Position numbers and translations under genes: made by a program
Notes under the pieces: generated by a model
The model's input: the letters and a program-made list of their open reading frames with translations, nothing else
Told to the model about the DNA's origin: nothing
The model's database searches: none
Source of the DNA: an uncultured Anaeromusa sp.
GTDB lineage: Bacteria; Bacillota; Negativicutes; Anaeromusales; Anaeromusaceae
Reading direction: 5' to 3'
Length of the DNA: 64,000 bases
Assembly: GCF_963676855.1 (NCBI RefSeq)
Contig: NZ_OY781460.1
Location: forward strand, 2,085,520 to 2,149,519
Part shown: positions 28,271 through 38,484 of the stretch, one piece after another
Numbering within the stretch: the stretch's first letter is position 1
Layout of the letters: each line of letters begins with the position of its first letter

Positions 28271-29032
28271 ATGTGGAAAAAATGGCTGACTGGCTCAGGA
28301 AAATCAAAAACAGACGTACTGCCTGAAGAAACAGTGCCACGCCATGTGGCGATTATTATGGATGGCAATGGCCGCTGGGCTAAGGAACGGGGCTTGTTAC
28401 GCACTTTTGGTCATCGAGCAGGAGCGGAAACGCTGCAGAAAATTATTCAAACCGCATCCGATATAGGCGTTGAAGTTCTTACTGTATATGCTTTTTCGAC
28501 CGAAAATTGGAAACGCCCTGAAGAAGAAGTAGGGCTATTGATGCGTCTTATTGCCGAATATTTGGATAGTAAGCTGGCGGCTATGCATGCTAACCAAGTG
28601 CAGCTTCGTCATATTGGTGATTTAGCGGGGTTGCCGGCGGCGCTGCAACTGAAGCTGACCAAAGCTATGGAACAAACTAGTAATAATACGGGCTTGGTTG
28701 TCAATTTGGCGATTAATTACGGGGGACGAGCGGAAATTTTAGAAGCAATAAAAGCGTTGGCTCGTTCGGTAGAAAATGGTGAGCTACGCGCCGATGAAAT
28801 CGATGAGGAAACCTTCGCGGCCTCTCTATATACCCAAGGTCTTCCTGATCCAGACCTCTTAATCAGGACTAGCGGCGATATTCGTCTTAGTAATTTCCTG
28901 CTTTGGCAAACTGCTTATACAGAATTGTATTTTTGCGATGTAAACTGGCCCGACTTTACTCCGGAGCATTTGAGGGAGGCTATTGCTTCTTTTCAAAAGC
29001 GGGAACGGCGTTTTGGCGGACTTAAGAAGTAA
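28271..29032 (+). CDS. uppS: Undecaprenyl diphosphate synthase
   Basis: UppS makes the C55 lipid carrier for cell wall synthesis. The 253-residue product has the catalytic HVAIIMDGNGRWAKERG block with the essential Asp, VYAFSTENWKRP and the C-terminal LLIRTSGDIRLSNFLLWQ. Start ATG 28271 follows GGAGG. Confidence 0.97.
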   Translation: MWKKWLTGSGKSKTDVLPEETVPRHVAIIMDGNGRWAKERGLLRTFGHRAGAETLQKIIQTASDIGVEVLTVYAFSTENWKRPEEEVGLLMRLIAEYLDSKLAAMHANQVQLRHIGDLAGLPAALQLKLTKAMEQTSNNTGLVVNLAINYGGRAEILEAIKALARSVENGELRADEIDEETFAASLYTQGLPDPDLLIRTSGDIRLSNFLLWQTAYTELYFCDVNWPDFTPEHLREAIASFQKRERRFGGLKK

Positions 29033-29046
29033 GAAATGGGTGGTCA

Positions 29047-29883
29047 ATGGTGTTAGGAAAACGGATACTGACGGCGGTCTGCGGGTTGCCGCTGGTACTT
29101 TGGCTTGTGTATGCAGGCGGTTGGTATTTTGGGATGGCGATTTCCCTGACAGCCTTGGCATCCTGGCTTGAATATTGCCGCATGCTACGGCAGATCGAAC
29201 TTCATCCTTGGCAAAGTTTGGGGATTTTATACAGCTTTCTGCTGCCGTTATGTGTCTGGCTAGGTAATTCACAGGAAATGGTTTTCTTTTTGGTTGTGTT
29301 GTTCTTACTGAATGGCGCGCGTTTGGTGGTGCAGGCGACGGAATTTTCGCCAGCAGATGCTTTTGCAACGGTGTTCGGAGTCATGTACGTACCATTGCTA
29401 CTTGCTTTTTTCGTAGCGCTGCGTATGTATTTGCCGGAAGACGCTGTTTTGTCAACCGCTCCCTTTCTTTCTCAATGTGCAGGCTATGTTTATTTGTCCT
29501 TTATTGGTACCTGGGCGAGCGATACGTTTGCTTATTTTATTGGCTCTCGTTGGGGCAAGCGCAAGCTGTGTCCTGAAATCAGTCCAGGGAAAACGGTGGA
29601 AGGTGCTTTGGGCGGACTGGGAGGTACATTGCTGGTCATTGGTTGGTTGGGCAGTACCTTTATCGGTTTGCAATTGGAGCAAGCCTTGTTGTTAGGTTGT
29701 TTAATTGGCATGGCGGCTCCGGTTGGCGATTTGGTGGAGTCTCGCTTAAAACGGTATGCCGGCGTTAAAGACTCTGGAACTCTTTTGCCGGGACATGGCG
29801 GCATGCTGGACCGGATTGACAGCCTGCTGTTTGTGGTGCCGATTGTGTATTTTTATATCGCCGCCCGCAGTTTGTTTTTTTAG
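29047..29883 (+). CDS. cdsA: Phosphatidate cytidylyltransferase
   Basis: CdsA makes CDP-diacylglycerol, the precursor of phospholipids. The 278-residue product is an integral membrane protein with about seven hydrophobic segments and the CDP-alcohol signature GDLVESRLKRYAGVKDSG near the C terminus, followed by LLPGHGGMLDRIDS. Confidence 0.96.
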   Translation: MVLGKRILTAVCGLPLVLWLVYAGGWYFGMAISLTALASWLEYCRMLRQIELHPWQSLGILYSFLLPLCVWLGNSQEMVFFLVVLFLLNGARLVVQATEFSPADAFATVFGVMYVPLLLAFFVALRMYLPEDAVLSTAPFLSQCAGYVYLSFIGTWASDTFAYFIGSRWGKRKLCPEISPGKTVEGALGGLGGTLLVIGWLGSTFIGLQLEQALLLGCLIGMAAPVGDLVESRLKRYAGVKDSGTLLPGHGGMLDRIDSLLFVVPIVYFYIAARSLFF

Positions 29884-29898
29884 GATAGGAGAATCTAC

Positions 29899-31056
29899 AT
29901 GCGACAACGGATTGCTTTACTGGGAAGTACTGGTTCGATTGGCTGTCAAACATTAGATGTGGCAGCAGCACATCCCGAAGAATGTGAAATCAGCGTCTTA
30001 GTTGCGCACAGCCGTGATGAACTGCTGGAAGAGCAGATTCGCAAGTTTAAGCCAGCTTATGCTGTGCTAAGCGATGAGAGTGCTGCTTTGCGCTTAAAAG
30101 CCCGCTATAAGGGGCCTACGACCATCTTAAGCGGTGACAAGGCAGTAGAAGAACTAGCGGCATCAAGCGAAGTGGATACGGTGGTAACGGCGCTTGTCGG
30201 CTTTGCAGGGTTAAAGCCGACCTTAGCAGCTATTAAGGCAGGCAAAAAAATTGCCTTGGCTAATAAGGAAACTTTGGTAGCGGCTGGAGAATTAGTTACG
30301 GCTGAAGCGAAAAAATACGGTGTGGACATTCTGCCCGTCGACAGTGAACATAGCGCCTTATTCCAGTGTATACACGGCGAGTCGCCTAAAGAAGTGCATA
30401 AGCTGCTCATTACCGCCTCGGGAGGCCCTTTCCGCGGACGGAGTCGTGAGCAGTTGAAGAAAGTGACCTTGGCGGAGTGTTTGCAGCATCCGAATTGGTC
30501 TATGGGCCGCAAAATCACCGTAGATTCGGCAACGCTAGCTAATAAAGGGCTGGAAGTGATTGAGGCTCGCTGGCTTTTTGACGTGTCTTACGATCAGATT
30601 GAAGTAGTGGTGCATCCACAGAGTATTGTGCATTCCATGGTAGAATTCATGGACTCCTCTGTGTTGGCCCAAATTGGGTACCCTGACATGCGTCTTCCTA
30701 TACAGTATGCTTTGTTTTATCCGCGCCGTCTGGAGGCCTCGTGGCAGCGTTTAGATTGGAAGACAGTCCGTACGTTAACCTTTGAACCGCCCGATGTACA
30801 GGCGTTTCCACTGCTAGAGACCGCGTTTGCCGTAGGCAGAGCCGGAGGAACCTATCCTTGTGTATTTAACGCTGCTAACGAAGTGGCGGTAGAGGCTTTT
30901 TTGCAGGGACGAATTTCCTTTTTACAGATTACGGAGATTGTACAAGACGTGCTGGCTCAATATAAGGGGGGCAGCGCGACGGAATTGGCAAGCATTTTAG
31001 GTGCAAACGACTGGGCGCGCCAGGCAGCTGCAGCTTGCTGCAGCCAGACGGATTAA
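29899..31056 (+). CDS. dxr: 1-deoxy-D-xylulose 5-phosphate reductoisomerase
   Basis: Dxr catalyses the first committed step of the MEP isoprenoid pathway. The 385-residue product has the NADPH-binding LLGSTGSIGCQTLD start, IALANKETLVAAG, the metal-binding DSEHSALFQC and ASGGPFRGR segments. It lies between cdsA and rseP and shares the run with uppS and ispG, all in isoprenoid or lipid synthesis. Confidence 0.97.
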   Translation: MRQRIALLGSTGSIGCQTLDVAAAHPEECEISVLVAHSRDELLEEQIRKFKPAYAVLSDESAALRLKARYKGPTTILSGDKAVEELAASSEVDTVVTALVGFAGLKPTLAAIKAGKKIALANKETLVAAGELVTAEAKKYGVDILPVDSEHSALFQCIHGESPKEVHKLLITASGGPFRGRSREQLKKVTLAECLQHPNWSMGRKITVDSATLANKGLEVIEARWLFDVSYDQIEVVVHPQSIVHSMVEFMDSSVLAQIGYPDMRLPIQYALFYPRRLEASWQRLDWKTVRTLTFEPPDVQAFPLLETAFAVGRAGGTYPCVFNAANEVAVEAFLQGRISFLQITEIVQDVLAQYKGGSATELASILGANDWARQAAAACCSQTD

Positions 31057-31069
31057 GGAGGGAAACGGA

Positions 31070-32170
31070 TTGGGAGGACATGGGAGTTCACTATTGGCAA
31101 CTATTCTGCTGTTTGGCTTGCTGATTTTGGTTCATGAATGGGGACATTTTATTACAGCGAAGCTAACTGGTATGTGGGTTAAAGAATTTGCTATTGGTTT
31201 TGGCCCCAAGCTGATTAGTTGGCGAATGGGGGAAACGCGATATTCCTGGAGGATTATTCCTTTGGGTGGTTTTAACAATATCGCGGGTATGCATCCAGAC
31301 GAAGAAATCGATGATCTGGGCGACATGAGCGAAGAAGAGTACCGTAAGAGGGCTTTTTACGCTAAATCGGTTTGGGCACGTATGCTGGTCATTGCGGCAG
31401 GTTCGGTTATGAATTTGTTGCTGCCGGTAATTTTGTTTACGTTGGTTTTTGTTTTTTCCGGTATTGATCGTCCTGTGGAGGCGCCTATTGTCGGGCAAGC
31501 TATGGCCGGACATCCAGCTGCGCAAGCTGGCCTGGAAAAAGGCGACCAGATTATCCGCATTCAAGGGCAGGATATTACTTCTTGGAAGCAGATGGTGGAT
31601 ACGCTGCAGCAGGTGGGCACTGTTACAGAGGGAAAAGGCCTTGCTGTAGATTATGAGCGTACCTTGCCATCTGGGGCCGTAGAGCGTCGAACTGCACAGA
31701 TCTACCCGGAAAAAGACGGTGCTAATGGACGCGTCCTTATTGGCGTGGCCGCTAAATTAGAAAATTATCAACCAGGCCTTGGCGAGGCATGCGGGCTGGC
31801 TGTGCAGCAGACGGTGGCTGTAGCGGCGATGATGGTCAAAGGCTTGGCCAAAATGATTACCGGACAAGCTGCTGCCGACGTGGCGGGACCGATCGGCGTG
31901 GCCCAGATGGCCTGGGAAGTGGCGCAAAACGGTCTGATGAAGCTGCTAGGTTTTGGCGCTCTTTTAAGCATCAATTTGGGAATCATCAATTTGCTGCCCA
32001 TTCCGGTGCTGGATGGCGGTCACATCGTAGCTCTGCTCATTGAAGCGGTTCGGGGCCGTCCAATCAGTAAAGAACGTTTGCAAATGGTGCAGATGGCAGG
32101 ATTACTGTTGCTGTTGCTGATTATGATCTTTGCAACCTTTAAGGATGTGCTGAGGTTGAATTTGTTTTAA
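31070..32170 (+). CDS. rseP: Site-2 intramembrane metalloprotease RseP
   Basis: RseP/RasP cleaves transmembrane regulators and leftover signal peptides. The 366-residue product has the zinc-binding HEWGH in its first transmembrane helix, one PDZ domain at about residues 125-205 and the C-terminal LPIPVLDGGH motif. TTG 31070 follows AAGGAGGG just after the dxr stop. Confidence 0.95.
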   Translation: MGGHGSSLLATILLFGLLILVHEWGHFITAKLTGMWVKEFAIGFGPKLISWRMGETRYSWRIIPLGGFNNIAGMHPDEEIDDLGDMSEEEYRKRAFYAKSVWARMLVIAAGSVMNLLLPVILFTLVFVFSGIDRPVEAPIVGQAMAGHPAAQAGLEKGDQIIRIQGQDITSWKQMVDTLQQVGTVTEGKGLAVDYERTLPSGAVERRTAQIYPEKDGANGRVLIGVAAKLENYQPGLGEACGLAVQQTVAVAAMMVKGLAKMITGQAAADVAGPIGVAQMAWEVAQNGLMKLLGFGALLSINLGIINLLPIPVLDGGHIVALLIEAVRGRPISKERLQMVQMAGLLLLLLIMIFATFKDVLRLNLF

Positions 32171-32217
32171 GATCCAGACGGTCAAACTGTTAGTGTAAAG
32201 AGGAGGCGAATAGGGAG

Positions 32218-33309
32218 ATGGCTGAAACGCAGACGTTGACCTATGAACGACGAGATACTCGGCGTTTGATGATAGGCGCAGTTCCGGTAGGCGCAGGAGC
32301 TCCGATCACTGTGCAGTCCATGACCAATACCAAAACGCATGCGGTGATGGAAACGGTAGAACAAATCGGCCGTTTGACGGCAGTCGGCTGCGATCTGGTA
32401 CGGGTGGCTGTGCCGGACATGGACGCTGCTAAAGCCTTGGCGCAAATTAAGCGCCAAGTGCAGGTTCCGCTGATTGCCGATATTCACTTTGATTACCGCC
32501 TGGCTCTAGCGGCCTTGGAGAGCGGTGTGGATGCATTGCGGATTAATCCCGGCAATATTGGCGAGGCTAAGTATGTACGTATGGTAGTAGATGGCGCCAA
32601 GGAACGTCAAGTGCCGATTCGCATCGGCGTCAATGCAGGATCGTTGGATAAGCGCATTTTAGCGAAATACGGCGGTCAGGTTACTGCGGCAGGCATGGTG
32701 GAAAGCGCGTTAGAGCACATTCGCTTGCTAGAAGAACTGGACTTCTATGATATAAAGATATCCCTAAAAGCCCACGATGTACCTCTTATGCTGGCGGCCT
32801 ATCGGTTAATGAGCCAAACGGTGGCGTATCCTTTGCATTTAGGAGTTACAGAGGCCGGAACTATACGCACCGGTGTAATTAAGTCCGCCGTGGGGATTGG
32901 CGCGCTGTTGGCCGAAGGCATTGGCGACACTTTCCGCATTTCTTTGACCGGTGACCCGGTGCGCGAAGTGGAAGTTGGCAATGAGATTTTGAAATCTCTT
33001 GGCCTGAAAGAATATGGGCCTACGCTCATTTCCTGTCCGACTTGCGGACGCTGCAATATCGACTTGGAACAATTGGCACAAACCGTAGAAGAACATTTGA
33101 AACACATAAAAAAGCCACTAAAGGTGGCAGTCATGGGCTGCGCTGTCAATGGACCGGGTGAAGCCCGCGAAGCGGATATCGGCCTTGCCGGCGGCAAAGG
33201 GGAAGGTCTTATTTTCCGCAGGGGCGTGATTGTGCGCAAGGTTGCAGAAGTAGAGTTAATGAAAGCGTTTTTGGAAGAATTGGAACAATTGCTGAAGGAG
33301 GAACCTTAA
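32218..33309 (+). CDS. ispG: 4-hydroxy-3-methylbut-2-en-1-yl diphosphate synthase
   Basis: IspG is the [4Fe-4S] enzyme of the penultimate MEP pathway step. The 363-residue single-chain form has [12 protein letters not shown] at the N terminus, a TIM barrel and the C-terminal cluster ligands in [12 protein letters not shown] and [11 protein letters not shown]. Together with dxr and uppS it makes this a lipid-carrier cluster. Confidence 0.97.
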   Translation: MAETQTLTYERRDTRRLMIGAVPVGAGAPITVQSMTNTKTHAVMETVEQIGRLTAVGCDLVRVAVPDMDAAKALAQIKRQVQVPLIADIHFDYRLALAALESGVDALRINPGNIGEAKYVRMVVDGAKERQVPIRIGVNAGSLDKRILAKYGGQVTAAGMVESALEHIRLLEELDFYDIKISLKAHDVPLMLAAYRLMSQTVAYPLHLGVTEAGTIRTGVIKSAVGIGALLAEGIGDTFRISLTGDPVREVEVGNEILKSLGLKEYGPTLISCPTCGRCNIDLEQLAQTVEEHLKHIKKPLKVAVMGCAVNGPGEAREADIGLAGGKGEGLIFRRGVIVRKVAEVELMKAFLEELEQLLKEEP

Positions 33310-33311
33310 TT

Positions 33312-35021
33312 ATGCGTGCATCTAAATTATTTGCCCCGACGTTGCGAGAAGTTCCGGCGGAGGCTGAAGTTGTCAGCCATCAGCTGATGCTGCGCGCCGG
33401 TATGCTGCGCAAAGCGGCTGGCGGTATTTATAACTATTTGCCTCTTACGTGGCGGGTTTTAAAGAAGATTGAGGCCATTGTCCGAGAAGAAATGGATGAG
33501 TCCGGCGGGCAGGAATTGCTGATGCCGATTATCCAACCAGCAGAGATGTGGCAGGAAACTGGCCGTTGGGATGTGTACGGTGATGAGATGTTTCGTCTTC
33601 AGGACCGACATGGTCGTAATTTTTGCCTTGGACCTACGCACGAGGAAATGATTACAACATTGGTGCGTTCGGAAGTGCGTTCTTATCGTCAGCTTCCGTT
33701 AATGCTCTACCAGATTCAGAACAAATATCGTGATGAAATTCGGCCGCGGTTTGGCTTGATGCGGGGACGCGAATTCATTATGAAAGATCTGTATTCTTTT
33801 GATCGCGATGAAGCTGGCTTGGATGTAAGTTACCATAAAATGTACGATGCGTATACGCGCATTTTCAATCGTTGCGGTTTAAAATTCCGGGCGGTAGAAG
33901 CTGACGGCGGCGCTATTGGCGGTACAGGAACGCATGAATTTATGGTCATCGCTGAGTCTGGCGAAGCGGCGATTGTTTTCTGCCCTGATTGTGAATATGC
34001 AGCCAATGTGGAAAAGGCGGAAGGCCAGACTTTGCCTGGCAATGAGGCAGCTTCTCAACAAACGCTGGCTCCGGTGGCTACTCCAGGCATGCGCTCCATT
34101 GAAGAAGTGACCGCCTTTTTACAGGTGCCGGCGGAACAGACCATCAAATCCATTGCGTTCCGTACGGAAAATGGACTGGTGGTTGCCTTGGCACGCGGTG
34201 ATCATGAAATTAACGATGTGAAAGTGCAAAACCTGGTTGGCGCCATTCAAATCGAATTGGCAGATGAGGCTGACATTCAGCGTGAATTGGGCAGTGTCGC
34301 CGGCTTTCTGGGTCCTGTGGGCTTGGCCGGAAAATGTACGGTTGTTGCTGACAATAGCGTCATGAACCTTCATGATGCCGTGTGCGGCGCCAATAAGCCT
34401 GACGAGCATTTGCTCCATGTAGAGCCGTTAAGAGATTTCAAACCGGATCAGATCGCGGATCTGCGTATGGTGAAAGCTGGCGAGCCTTGTCCGCATTGCG
34501 GCAGTGCGTTAGCGACAGCCAGAGGAATTGAAGTGGGCCAGGTATTCAAGCTATTTACTAAATACAGTGAAGCGTTGAAAGCGACGTTCCTGGATGAAAA
34601 CGGCAAAGAACAACCCATGGTCATGGGTTGCTACGGCATTGGCGTTAGCCGGACTATGGCGGCTGCTATTGAGCAAAACAATGATGCTGACGGTATCATT
34701 TGGCCTGCAGCAATTGCACCGTTCCAGGTAGCGGTTGTACCTATCAATGCAAAAGATGAAACGCAACTGAAACTAGCGGAACGCATTTACGGTGAGTTGA
34801 AAGCGGCAGGTGTAGATGTGCTTCTTGACGACCGCAATGAACGGCCAGGCGTTAAATTTAAAGACGCCGATCTGATTGGCTATCCGGTACGTATTGCTCT
34901 TGGACCGAAGGCGTTAGCAGAGGGCCTGGTGGAAATCAAATGCCGTCGAGATGGTCAGGTGTTGTTGGTGCCGCAGACGGAATATTTACAAAAAGTACAA
35001 GATTTACTAACTAGCCTGTAA
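33312..35021 (+). CDS. proS: Prolyl-tRNA synthetase (bacterial type)
   Basis: ProS charges tRNA-Pro. The 569-residue product has class II motifs ([17 protein letters not shown], then [13 protein letters not shown] and [23 protein letters not shown]), an inserted YbaK-like editing domain at about residues 230-385, and a C-terminal anticodon-binding domain. It begins 2 bases after ispG. A tRNA-Pro gene lies 3 kb downstream, but nothing indicates shared control. Confidence 0.98.
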   Translation: MRASKLFAPTLREVPAEAEVVSHQLMLRAGMLRKAAGGIYNYLPLTWRVLKKIEAIVREEMDESGGQELLMPIIQPAEMWQETGRWDVYGDEMFRLQDRHGRNFCLGPTHEEMITTLVRSEVRSYRQLPLMLYQIQNKYRDEIRPRFGLMRGREFIMKDLYSFDRDEAGLDVSYHKMYDAYTRIFNRCGLKFRAVEADGGAIGGTGTHEFMVIAESGEAAIVFCPDCEYAANVEKAEGQTLPGNEAASQQTLAPVATPGMRSIEEVTAFLQVPAEQTIKSIAFRTENGLVVALARGDHEINDVKVQNLVGAIQIELADEADIQRELGSVAGFLGPVGLAGKCTVVADNSVMNLHDAVCGANKPDEHLLHVEPLRDFKPDQIADLRMVKAGEPCPHCGSALATARGIEVGQVFKLFTKYSEALKATFLDENGKEQPMVMGCYGIGVSRTMAAAIEQNNDADGIIWPAAIAPFQVAVVPINAKDETQLKLAERIYGELKAAGVDVLLDDRNERPGVKFKDADLIGYPVRIALGPKALAEGLVEIKCRRDGQVLLVPQTEYLQKVQDLLTSL

Positions 35022-35037
35022 GGGATAGAAGTAAATT

Positions 35038-35083
35038 AACAACCGAGAACTGTTTTAAGAGCAGTTCCCGGTTGTTTTTGTTT
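35038..35083 (+). terminator. Intrinsic terminator after proS
   Basis: A stem of AACAACCG, a mismatch and GAACTG (35038-35052) pairing with 35062-35076, followed by a T-rich TTTGTTT. It ends the rpsB-proS run. Confidence 0.88.
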
Positions 35084-35195
35084 AAAAGTAGAAATTGTAT
35101 TTTCAGAATAATGCTCAGATTACACTGGAAATGGATAGAAGCCAGAAAAAGTAGTAACAAATGCAGCAGATATTGCTATAAATGACGAATTTTAC

Positions 35196-35225
35196 TTGTC
35201 TTTTTCAAGGCGACAATGGTATAAT
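35196..35225 (+). promoter_or_regulatory. Promoter of the ACT-hom-thrB operon
   Basis: A -35 TTGTCT (35196-35201), 18-base spacer, and -10 TATAAT (35220-35225) with an extended TGG. Start of transcription is expected near 35232. Confidence 0.75.
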
Positions 35226-35277
35226 GTCTACCAGGTAAAGATATTTATATTTTAAAAATGATATGGAGGGGTTTGCT

Positions 35278-35724
35278 TTGGCAGAGCAAAAATCTGTTTT
35301 TTATTTGGTCCGTGAAGAAATTTTGCCGGAGGCAATCAAGAAAACTATTAAAGTCAAGGATATGCTGAAGCGCGGTGAAGCGCGGACTATCAATGAAGCG
35401 GTGGAAAAAATGGAGTTAAGCCGCAGCGCGTATTACAAGTATAAAGATTATGTTTTTCCTTTTTATGAAGCTAGCCAAGAAAAAATCATTACCTTGTCGC
35501 TGCTTTTGGATCACAAATCCGGCGTACTTTCTCGTGTGCTCAATACCATAGCAGGAGAGCGTGGCAGCGTGTTGACGATCAATCAGGGCATTCCGTTGCA
35601 GGGAGTGGCTAATGCCAGCATTTCTATTGAAACGGCGGATCTGAAAATTGATCTTGAGGCACTGATGGATAAATTGCGCATGGTGGATGGCGTAAAACGC
35701 ATTGAAATTTTAGGGCAGGTTTGA
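35278..35724 (+). CDS. ACT-domain protein, PheB/UPF0735 type
   Basis: The 148-residue product has an N-terminal helical segment with an HTH-like stretch (NEAVEKMELSRSAYYKYKD) and a C-terminal ACT domain from about residue 70 (SLLLDHKSGVLSRVLNTIAG). This is the PheB/UPF0735 architecture. ACT domains bind amino acids, and heading a hom-thrB operon suggests a sensor or regulator of aspartate-family synthesis. TTG 35278 is preferred because GGAGGGG overlaps the upstream ATG at 35263. Confidence 0.88.
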   Translation: MAEQKSVFYLVREEILPEAIKKTIKVKDMLKRGEARTINEAVEKMELSRSAYYKYKDYVFPFYEASQEKIITLSLLLDHKSGVLSRVLNTIAGERGSVLTINQGIPLQGVANASISIETADLKIDLEALMDKLRMVDGVKRIEILGQV

Positions 35725-35788
35725 GAAACTAAGAGGTAGAGACGTTAAGAAAAAAACGGCCGGGCAGGACCGAGGGAGGAAACGTAAG

Positions 35789-37075
35789 ATGAAAGAATGT
35801 ATTCAAGTCGGCATGCTTGGTCTGGGAACGGTTGGAACTGGCGTAGCCAAAGTGCTTTTTCAAAATGGAGCCAGTATTGCGCATAAGGTGGGTAAACCCA
35901 TTGTTTTAAAAACAGTGTTGGTGCGTGATGTGAATAAAGAACGATCCTTGCCGCAACCGGTTCAGGTGACGGACAAGGTTGAAGACATTTTAAACGATCC
36001 CGAGATTGATATTGTCATTGAAGTCATGGGCGGCGAAGAGCCAGCTAAAGACTATATGCTGCGCGCTATGCAGGCAGGAAAGCATGTCGTGACAGCTAAT
36101 AAGGATGTAGTGGCTCAACATGGTAAAGAGCTTTTTGCAGCGGCAGAAGAAGCGCAGGTAGACTTTTTATTTGAGGCCAGCGTAGGCGGCGGTATTCCGA
36201 TTATTCGGCCCTTAAAGCAGTGTCTTGCAGGCAATCACATCTATGAAGTGATGGGCATTGTTAATGGAACGACCAACTATATGCTGACCAAGATGACTCA
36301 AGAAGGGCTCGAGTTTGCGGATGTGCTGGCAGAGGCGCAGGCCAAGGGTTATGCGGAAGCGGATCCAACGGCTGACGTGGGCGGCCTTGATGCGGCGCGT
36401 AAATTGGCGATTCTTGCTTCCATTGCGTTTAACGCCCGGGTTACTTTTGATGATGTCTATGTAGAGGGAATTACCAACATTTCCAGCGAAGACATTGCTT
36501 ATGCCTCAGAGTTGGGCTATGTCATTAAGCTGCTTGCAATTGCTCGTGAAGAAGAAGGACGCATCAGCGTACGCGTGCACCCGACCTTCCTGCCGAGCAG
36601 TCACCCATTGGCCCATGTGCATGATGTGTATAATGCTGTATTTGTACGCGGGGATGCTGTTGGTGAAGCCATGTTTTACGGCCGGGGTGCAGGAGCGATG
36701 CCTACAGCCAGCGCGGTGGTGGGCGATGTGATCGATGCAGCCAGAAATCTATATCGTGGGGCTTCCGGGCGCATATTGTGCACTTGCTTTGAAGAGCGTC
36801 CCATTCAGCCTATCAGCGAGACGAAGGCGCCTTATTTTATTCGGCTGTTGGTTCAGGATCAGCCAGGCGTTTTGGCAGCCATTGCCGGTGCCTTCGGAGC
36901 ACAGCAGGTTAGCTTGAATTCGGTTATTCAGAAACGTAAAATTAATGGCTGTGCAGAATTGGCGGTTATAACGTATGAAGTGCCCGACTCTTGCGTGCAG
37001 CTTGCTCTTAGCACGATGCGCGGTATGTCGGTGGTAAGTGAAGTGCGCAGCGTAATTCGCGTGGCCATGGATTAA
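35789..37075 (+). CDS. hom: Homoserine dehydrogenase
   Basis: Hom reduces aspartate semialdehyde to homoserine. The 428-residue product shows the NAD(P) site LGLGTVGTGVAKVL, the catalytic domain with NGTTNYMLTKM and GYAEADPTADVGGLDAARK, and a C-terminal ACT domain (IRLLVQDQPGVLAAIAGAFG) for feedback control, typically by threonine. Confidence 0.97.
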   Translation: MKECIQVGMLGLGTVGTGVAKVLFQNGASIAHKVGKPIVLKTVLVRDVNKERSLPQPVQVTDKVEDILNDPEIDIVIEVMGGEEPAKDYMLRAMQAGKHVVTANKDVVAQHGKELFAAAEEAQVDFLFEASVGGGIPIIRPLKQCLAGNHIYEVMGIVNGTTNYMLTKMTQEGLEFADVLAEAQAKGYAEADPTADVGGLDAARKLAILASIAFNARVTFDDVYVEGITNISSEDIAYASELGYVIKLLAIAREEEGRISVRVHPTFLPSSHPLAHVHDVYNAVFVRGDAVGEAMFYGRGAGAMPTASAVVGDVIDAARNLYRGASGRILCTCFEERPIQPISETKAPYFIRLLVQDQPGVLAAIAGAFGAQQVSLNSVIQKRKINGCAELAVITYEVPDSCVQLALSTMRGMSVVSEVRSVIRVAMD

Positions 37076-37084
37076 ACGATGTTA

Positions 37085-37116
37085 GGCGGGGTTGCCGAAA
37101 AATAGGCAGCCCCGTT
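37085..37116 (+). terminator. Hairpin between hom and thrB
   Basis: A 12-bp stem with three G-U pairs (37085-37096 and 37105-37116) around GAAAAATA, followed by AGATTTT. It may be a partial terminator that reduces thrB expression. Confidence 0.5.
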
Positions 37117-37149
37117 AGATTTTAACGCTGGATCAAGGAGGTTGTATCC

Positions 37150-38073
37150 ATGCAAAAATACATACGTGTGTTGGTTCCGGCAACAACGGCTAATTGTGGA
37201 CCGGGCTTTGATTGCCTGGGTATGGCATGTACGCTGTACAACGAGGTGGTTGTAAAGGCGCATTACGGGCCAAGCGGTCTGGTTATGTGCGTGCAAGGTG
37301 AAGGAGAAGCTTTTATCTCCAAAGGCAAGGAAAACTTATTTTACAAAGCGCTGCAACGCGTGTTTTCCATGGCCGGGGAGCCTATTCCCGCCCTGGAAAT
37401 TGTGATGACCAATCGCATTCCTTTATCTCGCGGTCTTGGCAGCAGCGCTGCAGCTATAGCGAGTGGTTTGGTGGCGGCGAATGCCTTGCTTCAGAATTCT
37501 GTACTTAACAATCAACAACTGCTGGCGTTGGCTACCGAAATGGAAGGGCATCCTGATAACGTTGCCCCAGCATTATTTGGTGGCGTTACTGTCAGCATCA
37601 TGGACGGACAAAATCCGTATACACAGCAGTTGCCTATTGAAATTCCATTGCGTATGATTGTCGCTATACCTGACTTCCATTTGGCGACAAAAAAAGCCAG
37701 AGAGGTTCTCCCGCAAGCGGTTCCGTTGCAAGATGCCGTGTATAACGTTTCTCGTGCTGCATGGCTGGTAGCTAAGCTAGTGGCAGGAGATGCCGAATCG
37801 TTGGGACTCGGTTTTAGCGATCGGCTGCATCAGCCTTACCGACAGCCCTTGATCCCAGGCATGGAGGGCGTATTGGCTGCAGCACGCCGTGAAGGCGCCT
37901 TAGGAGCTGTTTTAAGCGGTGCAGGTCCTTGTTTGATGGCATTTGCTACGGAGAAAGAAGAAGCTATCGGAGAAGCCATGGTAGAAGCCTTTGCCAAGGA
38001 GAATATTACCTCGCGTTATCTGGTTTTGGATATTGACCATCAGGGCTGCCAGGTGGAAGAGCTGCCGTTATAA
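37150..38073 (+). CDS. thrB: Homoserine kinase
   Basis: ThrB phosphorylates homoserine on the way to threonine. The 307-residue GHMP kinase has VPATTANCGPGFDCLG at the N terminus, the ATP-binding PLSRGLGSSAAAI and the C-terminal GAVLSGAGPCLMAF. thrC is not in the window. Confidence 0.97.
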   Translation: MQKYIRVLVPATTANCGPGFDCLGMACTLYNEVVVKAHYGPSGLVMCVQGEGEAFISKGKENLFYKALQRVFSMAGEPIPALEIVMTNRIPLSRGLGSSAAAIASGLVAANALLQNSVLNNQQLLALATEMEGHPDNVAPALFGGVTVSIMDGQNPYTQQLPIEIPLRMIVAIPDFHLATKKAREVLPQAVPLQDAVYNVSRAAWLVAKLVAGDAESLGLGFSDRLHQPYRQPLIPGMEGVLAAARREGALGAVLSGAGPCLMAFATEKEEAIGEAMVEAFAKENITSRYLVLDIDHQGCQVEELPL

Positions 38074-38111
38074 AAAACAGCGGGAAACCGCTCATAATCA
38101 AGAGTTTGCTA

Positions 38112-38140
38112 TTGACTTTCTTAGCATAGAAAGGTACAAT
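38112..38140 (+). promoter_or_regulatory. Promoter of tRNA-Pro
   Basis: A near-consensus promoter: TTGACT (38112-38117), 17-base spacer, TACAAT (38135-38140). The tRNA begins 17 bases after the -10. Confidence 0.85.
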
Positions 38141-38156
38141 ATGTTTCGTGGAATCT

Positions 38157-38233
38157 CGGGGCGTAGCTCAGCTTGGTAGAGCGCTACCTTGGGGTGGTAG
38201 AGGTCGCACGTTCAAGTCGTGTCGCTCCGACCA
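38157..38233 (+). tRNA. tRNA-Pro (anticodon GGG)
   Basis: A 77-base cloverleaf with the CCA encoded. The acceptor stem CGGGGCG pairs with CGCTCCG (one G-U), the D arm holds AGCTCAGCTTGGTAGAGC, the anticodon stem CTACC/GGTAG encloses TTGGGGT with anticodon GGG, and the T loop is TTCAAGT. It reads CCC and CCU codons. Confidence 0.96.
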
Positions 38234-38255
38234 TTTTTTACCCCATAAATAAAGG

Positions 38256-38280
38256 GCCTGCAGTATGCAGGCTTTTTTTT
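38256..38280 (+). terminator. Intrinsic terminator of tRNA-Pro
   Basis: Stem GCCTGC/GCAGGC (38256-38261, 38267-38272) with loop AGTAT and eight T residues. Confidence 0.92.
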
Positions 38281-38484
38281 ATTATGTTAATGTTGGGCCC
38301 TGAAATGAAGGGAATAGGTCTTCATGGTGAAGGTCTTGTTAGCAAACCTTATAAATTCGCGCTGACAGCCGCTAAGGTTGACGCCAGCGTTAACTCGACG
38401 GTCTGATGGCCGGTTGATTTATGCCATTGTCACGGCAAAACACGTTAGTAAAGCATACTTGTTAACTTGATGAAATAAAAAGGT
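38281..38484. other. Non-coding stretch, nothing recognised
   Basis: No gene is supported here. A 39-codon frame from 38290 to 38406 lacks a ribosome site and follows a terminator. Together with the flanking terminator and fold-back repeat it forms the 348-base gap between the tRNA and the next gene. Confidence 0.5.

Noticed and set aside
38157..38233. tRNA-Pro as an integration site for the 38-59 kb accessory region
   Set aside because: No integrase is present and I saw no repeat of the tRNA 3' end downstream; gene content is mixed and not phage-like.
38290..38406. 39-codon + strand frame after tRNA-Pro
   Set aside because: No ribosome site, it follows a strong terminator, and no family was recognised.
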